64,000 bases of DNA from Thalassolituus sp. UBA674 (GTDB lineage: Bacteria > Pseudomonadota > Gammaproteobacteria > Pseudomonadales > Oceanobacteraceae): contig DBNK01000027.1 of assembly GCA_002298335.1 (NCBI GenBank), positions 62,001 through 126,000 of the forward strand, written 5' to 3'. The notes below the pieces were generated by a model. It made no database searches. It was not told the DNA's origin and worked only from the letters and a program-made list of their open reading frames with translations. Shown piece after piece: positions 22,545-29,718 of the stretch (positions are counted from its first letter, which is position 1; the number at the start of each line of letters is the position of its first letter). Made by a program: the position numbers and the translations under genes.

Positions 22545-24932
22545 TCAGAAAAGCCCCCTCTGCATCCCCGCCATCTCCTCAAAATCCTCCCCCGTAAACT
22601 GAAAAATCGCCTCCGCCACTGGTGCGATCTGCTTCTCTAAATAGTGCCCATAATCCATCGCGGATGAGCGTATTTCCTCGGGTTCCGGGCCATTAACGGT
22701 GATGAAATAGGAAATCCAGCCGCCGCGTTCGGCAAAACGCGGTGGCGTACCCTGCTGCATCAGCCACTGATCCATGCGTTCTGCGGCACGGGCGTGTGGT
22801 GGGCGGTTTTTCTGGTACATGGCCAGCGGGCGGCGCAGGCGCTTACGGTACAGCAGCTGGGCGTCGCGCTGACCTTTCAACAGGGCGTCGACTTCAGCAC
22901 GTACCCAGTCACGGTAGGGTTCATTAAAAAACACCCGGCGGTAGAGTTCGCGCTGAAAATTCCGCGCCAGTGGTGTCCAGTCGGTGCGTACGGCTTCCAG
23001 CCCACGGAACACCATCTGATCAGTCTGGGCGGACAGTCCGGCGTAACGTTTTTTACTGCCTTCTTCCGAGCCCCGGATCGACGGCATAAAAAAGCGCCGG
23101 TAATGGGTTTCGTACTCCAGTTCTAAAAAACTTTCGATGGCGAATTCGTCCTGCAGGCGCTCTGTCCAGTAGCGGTTTATGCCTTGTGCCAGCTGGTTAC
23201 CGATGACATCGGCCTCGGCATCGCTGACCTGTTTTTTCAGCCAGACAAACACGGAGTCGGTATCGCCATAAATCACGTCGTAACCCTGCTGGCTGATCCA
23301 GCGTGAGGTGTCCTGAATGATCTGGTGTCCGCGCTTGGTAATGGAGGCCGACAGACGGGTATCGTAAAAGCGGCAGCCTTCAGAGCCCAGGACGCCATAG
23401 CAGGAGGCCATGATGATTTTAATGGCCTGCGACAGCGGCTGGTTACCCTGTGCTTTGGCCTGCTGGCGCAGGTCGCCGTAATAGCGGATCAGGTCCGGCA
23501 GTATGTGTTGCTGCTGGTCAAAACTGCCGCCGAAAAATCCGGGAATAATCGCGTTTTTATCCGTGATGCCCTGCTGCTGTTTATTCACACCCTGTATCAG
23601 GCCCAGCGGGTCAATGCGGAAGGTCCGGATGATCGACGGATAGAGGCTGCGGAAGTCGAGCACCAGAACGTGTTCGAACAGTCCCGGGCGCGAGTCCATC
23701 ACATAACCGCCGGGGCTTTTCTCGGCGCTGTAGCCGTCGCCGATATCCGGTGCGACCCAGCCGGCACGGTGCAGACGCGGCAGGTACATGTATTCAAACG
23801 CGGCAACCGAGCCGCCCATCCGGTCCATCAGCAGGCCGGTCATGTGTGAGCGTTCTGTGAGAAATTCAAACAGTTTTGTTTTCTCAAAAATACGCCAGAC
23901 CAGTTCACAGTCTTTGAGGTTGTAGCGGGCGAGAGCCGGTTTATCCTCCACGAATAAACGCTCAATATCATCGCCACGGTCATCGCCGTGCAGCAGTTTT
24001 CCTTCGCCCAGCAACTGCTCACCGACGTCATCCAGTGCGAAGCTTTCAAAGTTATAGGTGGCGGTACGCAGGCATTCGATACCATCAAGCACCACCCGGC
24101 CGGCGGCGTACAGATATACCCGCCCGGGACGGTTGGCTGACTCGCGCCAGACCAGTTCGCTGCCGTCACGGCCGAGGACAAACGGGATTTCGTGCTCTTC
24201 GTATTTTCTGCGCAGAAACGCCATATCAAACTGAATGAAATTCCAGCCGATCAGTACATCGGGATCATAGTCCCGGATCAGTTCCAGAAAGCGCAGCAGG
24301 AGAGCTGTTTCATCCGGTAGATATTCCACCAGATCATCATTCTGCTGATCGCCGATCATCAGTACCCGCGACAGATCCGGCGCGTAACAACCGATGGAAA
24401 ACAGCCGGTCCGGCTGGCCAGTGCGGGGAAAGGAGGTTTCGATATCCACCGACAGCGCCCGCAGCTGAGGCTCGCAGCGCGCAGGTTTAATGGCACTGAG
24501 ACCGGCATCCAGCCAGTGTTCGTGCGGGCGTTCATCCGTGAGAGTGAGCTGAGCACCACCGGCAACAAAGCGCTCCATCAGGTAACGGTCTGCCGGACGG
24601 ATATCCAGCTCACGCACCATGATGCCCTGACCATTCAGCGCATCGCGCCAGCGGTAGAGGTATTCCGACGGCAGATAACAGGCAAGGGCATCACGGCCAT
24701 CAAAGAATCGCAGATTCACCGGTCTGAGCGTTACCGGCCAGCCAAGTGCCGCGATAACCTTCTCTGCTCCGGCCTGATTTTCTGCCGGGATAAAGCAGAC
24801 ACAGGGGTGTTTTACCAGAGTACGAACCGGGCCCTGAGGCGTACTCCACCAGAAAACAAGCTGTGTTTCGCCATCGGTATCAAACCACTGGCTGGTCAGG
24901 AGAAAGGCTGGGAGCACGTTTTCTGAATTCAT
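22545..24932 (-). CDS. polB: DNA polymerase II (family B)
   Basis: A 795-aa family B polymerase. The 3'-5' exonuclease motifs are DIETSF, NFIQFDM and YNLKDCEL; the polymerase motifs are DFRSLYPSII (A), KIIMASCYGVLG (B) and YGDTDSVFV (C). The C-terminus ends QRGLF as in enterobacterial PolB, so the gene is full length. It is an SOS-linked polymerase for replication restart and translesion synthesis. No LexA box was clearly found upstream. The Mu-like prophage ends within 290 bp of its 3' end. Confidence 0.95.
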   Translation of the reverse strand: MNSENVLPAFLLTSQWFDTDGETQLVFWWSTPQGPVRTLVKHPCVCFIPAENQAGAEKVIAALGWPVTLRPVNLRFFDGRDALACYLPSEYLYRWRDALNGQGIMVRELDIRPADRYLMERFVAGGAQLTLTDERPHEHWLDAGLSAIKPARCEPQLRALSVDIETSFPRTGQPDRLFSIGCYAPDLSRVLMIGDQQNDDLVEYLPDETALLLRFLELIRDYDPDVLIGWNFIQFDMAFLRRKYEEHEIPFVLGRDGSELVWRESANRPGRVYLYAAGRVVLDGIECLRTATYNFESFALDDVGEQLLGEGKLLHGDDRGDDIERLFVEDKPALARYNLKDCELVWRIFEKTKLFEFLTERSHMTGLLMDRMGGSVAAFEYMYLPRLHRAGWVAPDIGDGYSAEKSPGGYVMDSRPGLFEHVLVLDFRSLYPSIIRTFRIDPLGLIQGVNKQQQGITDKNAIIPGFFGGSFDQQQHILPDLIRYYGDLRQQAKAQGNQPLSQAIKIIMASCYGVLGSEGCRFYDTRLSASITKRGHQIIQDTSRWISQQGYDVIYGDTDSVFVWLKKQVSDAEADVIGNQLAQGINRYWTERLQDEFAIESFLELEYETHYRRFFMPSIRGSEEGSKKRYAGLSAQTDQMVFRGLEAVRTDWTPLARNFQRELYRRVFFNEPYRDWVRAEVDALLKGQRDAQLLYRKRLRRPLAMYQKNRPPHARAAERMDQWLMQQGTPPRFAERGGWISYFITVNGPEPEEIRSSAMDYGHYLEKQIAPVAEAIFQFTGEDFEEMAGMQRGLF

Positions 24933-25010
24933 TCCTATACTGAGAACAGGAGTCTATGAGGCACGCCGTGAAATGTCACGGTTGCCGGATATCGAAAATC
25001 AGGAGACAAC

Positions 25011-25361
25011 ATGCCCACACCTCATATCAGTCAGGATCCTATGTATCAGATGCTCCGGCTCGATGATGTGACCTCTTTCAACGCGGCCCGTGAGCGCGGG
25101 CAGGTCTGTGATCTGAGTGGTTGCGATCTGCGCGGACTGGATCTGCGCAAAGCCAATCTGACCGGGATGGATCTGACCGACACTTACTTCCGTGGTACCG
25201 ACCTGCGCGGTGTGGATTTCCGCGGTTGCTGCCTCGACGGTGCCAGCCTGGCCGATGCCAAAGTCAGTGGCTGTTACTTTCCGCCGGAGATACCGGCGAC
25301 TGAGATCCAGTTGTCTGTCAGTCTAGGCACCCGCCTGCGCCATCGTCTGAGTAAGAACTGA
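25011..25361 (+). CDS. Pentapeptide-repeat protein, 116 aa
   Basis: A 116-aa protein with pentapeptide A(D/N)LxG repeats from about residue 35 to 85 (CDLSGCDLRGLDLRKANLTG, then MDLTDTYFRGTDLRGVDFRG). It has about nine repeats, forming a short right-handed quadrilateral helix. Long forms (Qnr, MfpA) mimic DNA and protect gyrase; this one is too short to infer that. It is transcribed divergently from polB, and its start at 25011 has AGGAGA upstream. Confidence 0.85.
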   Translation: MPTPHISQDPMYQMLRLDDVTSFNAARERGQVCDLSGCDLRGLDLRKANLTGMDLTDTYFRGTDLRGVDFRGCCLDGASLADAKVSGCYFPPEIPATEIQLSVSLGTRLRHRLSKN

Positions 25362-25381
25362 CTTTACAATCATTTACAAAT

Positions 25382-25400
25382 GTTAATGAGAATTATTATT
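25382..25400 (+). promoter_or_regulatory. Fur box and promoter for candidate sRNA
   Basis: GTTAATGAGAATTATTATT matches the Fur consensus GATAATGATAATCATTATC at 15 of 19 positions. It overlaps a promoter: -35 TTGATT (25399-25404), 17-bp spacer, -10 TAGTAT (25422-25427). Predicted transcript start is near 25434. Fur with iron would repress this promoter. Confidence 0.65.
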
Positions 25401-25433
25401 GATTAAGCCAGATGACCCGACTAGTATAGATCC

Positions 25434-25573
25434 TGTTGTCGGGTGGCACCGACAACGGCGGTAATCGGCTCATCACTCTTTACCGCGTCTCTCTCATCAG
25501 GGTGCCAATGAATTTTCTCTGCGGTACCCCGCCAATCACGGTTGCTTGCCCCTCTCCGGAGGGGCATTTTTTT
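25434..25573 (+). ncRNA. Candidate Fur-regulated sRNA (RyhB/PrrF-like in logic)
   Basis: A roughly 140-nt interval bounded by a Fur-box promoter and an intrinsic terminator, with no ribosome site or plausible ORF. It begins with a hairpin TTGTCGG-GTGGCA-CCGACAA (25435-25454), then a single-stranded-looking middle (CGGTAATCGGCTCATCACTC), and ends in the terminator 25548-25573. This matches the architecture of iron-sparing sRNAs. No sequence similarity to RyhB or PrrF is claimed. Alternatively it is a 5' leader of the Rieske gene with an attenuator. Confidence 0.55.
25548..25573 (+). terminator. Intrinsic terminator
   Basis: GCCCCTC-TCCG-GAGGGGC (7 bp, 25548-25565) followed by A and seven T. 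It ends the candidate sRNA about 60 bp before the Rieske gene. Confidence 0.8.
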
Positions 25574-25636
25574 GCTTTTCTCATCCCCGCTTCGCGTTAT
25601 CCTGTGGTCACAGGTTTCACCACTGATTACACCGTT

Positions 25637-25954
25637 ATGCACACTCTCTGTTCACTGCACGACCTGCCGGAAGGCAGCACCAAAGGTTTTGACCTCGACG
25701 GTACCCCCGTCTTTGCCGTGCATCTTGCCGGTAAGGTGCATGTTTACCGCAATCACTGCCCGCATCTGGGTATACCTCTGGAGTGGGTACCGGATCAGTT
25801 TCTGGATGTCACCGGTACCCTGATTCAGTGCGCCAGTCATGGGGCGTTATTCCTGATTGAAAGCGGCCGCTGTGTGGCCGGGCCCTGTACCGGGCAGTCA
25901 CTGAAGAAACTGCTCAGCGAAGTGGTCGACGGCGAGGTGCGGATCGCCCTCTGA
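25637..25954 (+). CDS. Rieske [2Fe-2S] protein, 105 aa
   Basis: A 105-aa Rieske ferredoxin-like protein. Cluster ligands are C-x-H in NHCPHLGIPL and C-x2-H in CASHGALF (the CxH-x17-CxxH spacing). Small Rieske proteins of this type transfer electrons to oxygenases or act as nitrite-reductase-small-subunit-like carriers; the partner is not in the window. The ATG at 25637 begins MHTLCSLHDLPEGS; upstream in-frame codons fall in the sRNA terminator and are rejected. Its iron-sulfur content makes the upstream Fur box notable. Confidence 0.85.
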   Translation: MHTLCSLHDLPEGSTKGFDLDGTPVFAVHLAGKVHVYRNHCPHLGIPLEWVPDQFLDVTGTLIQCASHGALFLIESGRCVAGPCTGQSLKKLLSEVVDGEVRIAL

Positions 25955-25989
25955 TTGCTGAAGCGGATAAACTCAGAGCCCGGCCGTCG

Positions 25990-26715
25990 TTATAACACCA
26001 CAGGCAGCAGTCCGTGGATCTGCATACCAGAGTCATCGGCGGCGAACTCAACGGCGGCCGCCAGTATTTCCACGCCCCCCGCCTGAACCTGACGCAGTAC
26101 CTGAGCGTAAGCAGGGTCTATATGATCGGCCACCGTCACTTCACGGATGCCTTCATGGGGCACGCAGAACAGTAGTACCGCACGGTCACCCCCCTCTTTT
26201 AAGGCCTGCAGACGCTGCAGATGTTTGCGGCCGCGTTCTGTCACGGCATCCGGAAAGCAGCCAAGGCCGTTGTCCTGTTCCAGCAGGGTCACACTTTTGA
26301 CCTCGACCCAACACTGCTCACCGGCGTCTGAGGTCAGCAGAAAATCCAGACGCCCGTCTTCGACTTCAGGCTCGCGTTTTATATCGCTGTAACCATTCAG
26401 TTCAGCAATAACCCCCTGCTCCAGTGCTTCGCCCACCAGCTGGTTCGCGCGGGCGGTGTTCACACAGGCGCGGTACTTACCGTCAACTTCCACCCATTCA
26501 AAGGTGTAACGGTACTTCCGCGGGGTTTTGCGGGCCAGATTGCTCTGGCTGTCGTACAGCCATACCCGGCTGCCTGGTTCGGCACAGCGTTTCATGGAGC
26601 CGGTATTGGGGCAGTGCACGGTAATTTCAGAGCCATCGGCCAGGGTAACATCCGCCAGAAAGCGCTTGTAGCGCCGGATCAGCGTGGCCGCAATCAGTGC
26701 CTGATCATACTGCAC
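25990..26715 (-). CDS. sfsA: SfsA family sugar fermentation stimulation protein
   Basis: A 241-aa protein starting at GTG 26715, (V)QYDQALIAATLIRRYKRFLA, with the SfsA pattern CPNTGSM, RKTPRKYRYTFEWVE, NTARANQLV and PDAVTERGRKHLQ. Length matches E. coli SfsA (234 aa). The core resembles a restriction-like nuclease/DNA-binding fold; its role in sugar use is old and unclear. The GTG overlaps the aminotransferase stop and has GGAGATG upstream, so the longer N-terminal extension is rejected. Co-transcribed with the aminotransferase. Confidence 0.9.
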   Translation of the reverse strand: MQYDQALIAATLIRRYKRFLADVTLADGSEITVHCPNTGSMKRCAEPGSRVWLYDSQSNLARKTPRKYRYTFEWVEVDGKYRACVNTARANQLVGEALEQGVIAELNGYSDIKREPEVEDGRLDFLLTSDAGEQCWVEVKSVTLLEQDNGLGCFPDAVTERGRKHLQRLQALKEGGDRAVLLFCVPHEGIREVTVADHIDPAYAQVLRQVQAGGVEILAAAVEFAADDSGMQIHGLLPVVL

Positions 26716-27880
26716 TGAGCCATCTCCGCAGACGTTCCACTGCTTCCTGCAAGCGGTGGATATCGGTGGTAAACGCAAAGCGTACGTGCTCGCCGCTGCG
26801 GTAATCGCCGAAATCCACGCCCGGAGTGATGGCGACGCCGGTCTCACGCAGCAGACGGGCGCAGAAACTCAGACTGTCATTGGTAAAGTGACTGGCATCG
26901 GCGTAGATGTAGAGTGCTCCGGCGGGCGGCACAGCCACCTTAAAACCCAGCTCTGGCAATGCCTGAAGCAGGTAGTTACGGCGTTCTTCCAGAATCTGAC
27001 GGCGCTCTTCGAGGATGGCCATCACCTCCGGGGTAAAAGCCGCCATGGCCGCGTGCTGTGCCGGTGTCGGCGGCGCCAGATAAAGGTTCTGCGCCAGGGT
27101 ATCGAGTGTGGACACCTTATCCTGCGGCACCACCATCCAGCCGAGACGCCAGCCGGTCATACCAAAGAATTTGGAGAAGCTGTTGAGCACAAACGCATCA
27201 TCAGCCACAGCCAGCACAGTGTGTGGTTGCAGTTCTGGCTCCGGACCGAAATTAATGCCCTGATAGATTTCATCCACCCAGAATTCACCACCGCGCTCGC
27301 GGCACACGTCGGCAATACCCGCCAGCTGCTGCGGGCTCAGGACGGTTCCTGTGGGATTGGCCGGACTGGCTACCAGCACGGCTTTGGTGGAGGGCTGCCA
27401 GTGCCGGGCAACCACGTCTGCGGTCAGCTGATAGTCCACTTCCGGCCCGCACGGAATCATCTGCCCATGGGCATCAAACAACTGGGCGAAATGGCGGTTG
27501 CAGGGATACCCCGGATCAGCCAGCATCAGACCATCGCCCGGGTTCAGGCTGAGGGCCGACAGCAGCATTAACGCACCGGAGGCACCTGTGGTCAGCACCA
27601 CCCGTTCCGGGCTGATGGTGACGCCAAAGCGTTGCTGATAATAGGCGGCAATGCGTTCTCGCAGGGCAGGCAGACCCAGCGCCGGGGTGTAATGGGTACG
27701 GCCAGCGCGCAGGGCTGTCACTGCCGCTTCGGTCATGGGCTCTGGCGTCGGAAAGTCCGGCTCACCGACTTCCAGATGGATGATATCGCGCCCGGCGGCC
27801 TGCAGAGCCTGAGCTTCAGCAAGTATGGCCATCACCTGAAAAGGCCGGATACCCCTGCTACGCTTAGAGTTTTCTGTCAT
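26705..27880 (-). CDS. PLP-dependent aminotransferase (class I/II)
   Basis: A 391-aa fold-type I aminotransferase. Visible motifs are LEVGEPDFPTP, TTGASGALMLLSA, ASPANPTGTVL and the PLP lysine in NSFSKFFGMTGWRLGW (K about residue 234), plus a C-terminal arginine region (HVRFAF). Such enzymes next to sfsA/dksA are commonly annotated as aspartate or aromatic-like aminotransferases; the substrate cannot be read from sequence alone. It is followed by sfsA with an 11-nt overlap. Located upstream of, and divergent to, dksA. Confidence 0.9.
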   Translation of the reverse strand: MTENSKRSRGIRPFQVMAILAEAQALQAAGRDIIHLEVGEPDFPTPEPMTEAAVTALRAGRTHYTPALGLPALRERIAAYYQQRFGVTISPERVVLTTGASGALMLLSALSLNPGDGLMLADPGYPCNRHFAQLFDAHGQMIPCGPEVDYQLTADVVARHWQPSTKAVLVASPANPTGTVLSPQQLAGIADVCRERGGEFWVDEIYQGINFGPEPELQPHTVLAVADDAFVLNSFSKFFGMTGWRLGWMVVPQDKVSTLDTLAQNLYLAPPTPAQHAAMAAFTPEVMAILEERRQILEERRNYLLQALPELGFKVAVPPAGALYIYADASHFTNDSLSFCARLLRETGVAITPGVDFGDYRSGEHVRFAFTTDIHRLQEAVERLRRWLSAV

Positions 27881-28090
27881 AAAAAAGTACGGGCAAAGGC
27901 TGAAAGATGTATTGTGACAGATCGGGAAACCCGGACAAGACGCATATTTGTCAGCCGGGTGGATGAAATTGCTCTGTACCTATTGGCGAAATCAGCGTTA
28001 TCTGATAGTTTCCCGGGCTTGATTTTTTTGAAGTGGTGTTAAAAAAGCTTATTTAACACCTGTTTAAGGAACAGATGAGGCTGCATCAAG

Positions 28091-28525
28091 ATGCCTGAAG
28101 AGAAAAAAGAGTTTGCTCTGTCTGACTTCACTCCCTATGAGATGAAAGAGGGTGAGGAGTACATGAATGAGGCTCAGCTGGAACACTTCGCTAAAATCCT
28201 GCGTAACTGGAAACAGGAACTCATGGAAGAAGTTGACCGCACCAAAGAGCACATGCAGACAGAACTCACCAACTACGCGGATCCGAACGACCGCGCCAGT
28301 CAGGAAGAAGAGTTCAGTCTGGAGCTGCGCACCCGTGACCGCGAGCGCAAGCTGCTGAAGAAAATCAGCAAGACTCTGGATCTGATTGATAAAGGCGATT
28401 ACGGCTACTGCGAAGCCTGTGGTATCGAAATTGGTATCCGTCGTCTGGAAGCCCGTCCGACGGCCGATCTGTGCATCGACTGCAAGACGCTGGCTGAAAT
28501 CAAAGAAAAGCAACTCGGCGTCTGA
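28091..28525 (+). CDS. dksA: RNA polymerase-binding transcription factor DksA
   Basis: A 144-aa DksA with the coiled-coil tip residues DPND (in NYADPNDRASQEEEF), the family helix EFSLELRTRDRERKLLKKI and a four-Cys zinc finger, CEACGIEIGIRRL to CIDC. It binds the RNAP secondary channel and with ppGpp resets transcription from rRNA to biosynthesis promoters. All canonical residues are present. GAGG lies upstream of the ATG. The gap to gluQ contains a hairpin (28542-28569) without a T-run. Confidence 0.96.
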   Translation: MPEEKKEFALSDFTPYEMKEGEEYMNEAQLEHFAKILRNWKQELMEEVDRTKEHMQTELTNYADPNDRASQEEEFSLELRTRDRERKLLKKISKTLDLIDKGDYGYCEACGIEIGIRRLEARPTADLCIDCKTLAEIKEKQLGV

Positions 28526-28604
28526 TTATCCCGGACCCGACGGTGCCGGAATCACCAAAAACCGGCACCTGCTTCCTCTGCTGATGTCTGATGACTGACG
28601 CCAC

Positions 28605-29486
28605 ATGACTCATTACATCGGACGTTTTGCCCCCTCCCCCACCGGGCCACTGCATTTTGGCTCTCTGGTTTCTGCACTCGCCAGTTTTCTCGATGCCCGC
28701 GCTGCACAGGGGCAGTGGCTGGTGCGCATTGAAGATCTTGATCCCCCGCGGGAAGACCCCTCCGCCGCCGCAGAGATTCTGCGGATTCTTGATCAGTATG
28801 GTCTGTACCATGATGGTGAGGTGGTGTACCAGAGCCAGCGCAGTGATCTGTATCAGGCCGCACTGGAGCAGCTGATCAGCAGTGGCGCGGCGTTTCCCTG
28901 CACCTGTTCACGCAGCCAGCTTGGTGGCCGACTGCACCTGGGCATCTGCAGCGCGCGGCCGGGGGAAGACTGCGCGTACCGCTTTCTCTGCCCGGGTACG
29001 CACCTGACCCTGCACGATGGCCTGCAGCCCGATCACAGTTACGACTGCCAGCAGAGCATCGGTGATTTTGTCATCCGCCGCCGCGACCACTTGTGGTCTT
29101 ACCAGCTGGCGGTCGTGGTGGACGATGCGGCCCAGGGCATTACCCACGTAGTCCGCGGTATTGATCTGATGGATTCCACCGCGCGCCAGTACCTGCTGCA
29201 ACAGGCGCTGGCACTCCCGCATCCGCACTACAGCCACCTGCCGGTGGCCGTGGAGAGGAATGGCCAGAAGCTGAGCAAACAGAATCTGTCGCTGGCCGTC
29301 TGTGGTGCAGACGTGGCAGCAACTCTGTTCACTGCGCTGCAATGGCTCAGACAGAGCCCGCCGGACGCGCTTGCCAGTGCCGGGCGCGATGAGATGCTGC
29401 AATGGGCGGTGGCACACTGGCAGCCGGCGCTGCTGAGCGGGCTCAGCGGACAACCGGCGCCGTCTTCATTTATGCGCCCGTCATGA
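28605..29486 (+). CDS. gluQ: Glutamyl-Q tRNA(Asp) synthetase
   Basis: A 293-aa truncated glutamyl-tRNA synthetase: N-terminal GRFAPSPTGPLHFGSLVSAL (HIGH region), the zinc-ligand pair CTCSR, and KLSKQNLSL (KMSKS region). It has the catalytic domain only. It charges glutamate onto queuosine-34 of tRNA(Asp), giving GluQ. The dksA-gluQ order is the same as in Pseudomonas and Escherichia. A recognisable RRRDH-type catalytic stretch is present. Confidence 0.95.
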   Translation: MTHYIGRFAPSPTGPLHFGSLVSALASFLDARAAQGQWLVRIEDLDPPREDPSAAAEILRILDQYGLYHDGEVVYQSQRSDLYQAALEQLISSGAAFPCTCSRSQLGGRLHLGICSARPGEDCAYRFLCPGTHLTLHDGLQPDHSYDCQQSIGDFVIRRRDHLWSYQLAVVVDDAAQGITHVVRGIDLMDSTARQYLLQQALALPHPHYSHLPVAVERNGQKLSKQNLSLAVCGADVAATLFTALQWLRQSPPDALASAGRDEMLQWAVAHWQPALLSGLSGQPAPSSFMRPS

Positions 29487-29538
29487 AGAATGCGTAGCAG
29501 ATATGCTATTCTCGGCCTAACCAACCATCGGGTTACCC

Positions 29539-29718
29539 ATGTACCAGTACCGCCTCAGCCTGCTTCTGCTTGTCGGCATATTTCTGATCTCGCCCATCAT
29601 GATGGACTGGTGGCTGAGTGATAATTCCACCTGGTACAGCCCTTTTGTCATCTGGCTGCTGCTGATCCTCTTCTATATGTGGTTCACCAATAAACAGAAG
29701 GATCCGGATGACCTTTAG
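29539..29718 (+). CDS. CbrX-like small membrane protein, 59 aa
   Basis: A 59-aa protein, MYQYRLSLLLLVGIFLISPI, with two membrane segments (about residues 5-24 and 35-50) and a basic/acidic tail (TNKQKDPDDL). Its stop lies 11 nt into cbrA (cbrA ATG at 29708), so translation is likely coupled. Pseudomonas species have a short ORF, cbrX, at the same place and overlapping cbrA. The name is by position and layout, not by search. Confidence 0.7.
   Translation: MYQYRLSLLLLVGIFLISPIMMDWWLSDNSTWYSPFVIWLLLILFYMWFTNKQKDPDDL

Noticed and set aside
28542..28569. GGTGCCGG/CCGGCACC stem between dksA and gluQ as a terminator
   Set aside because: No T-run follows, and the genes are only 80 bp apart. It may be an mRNA structure.
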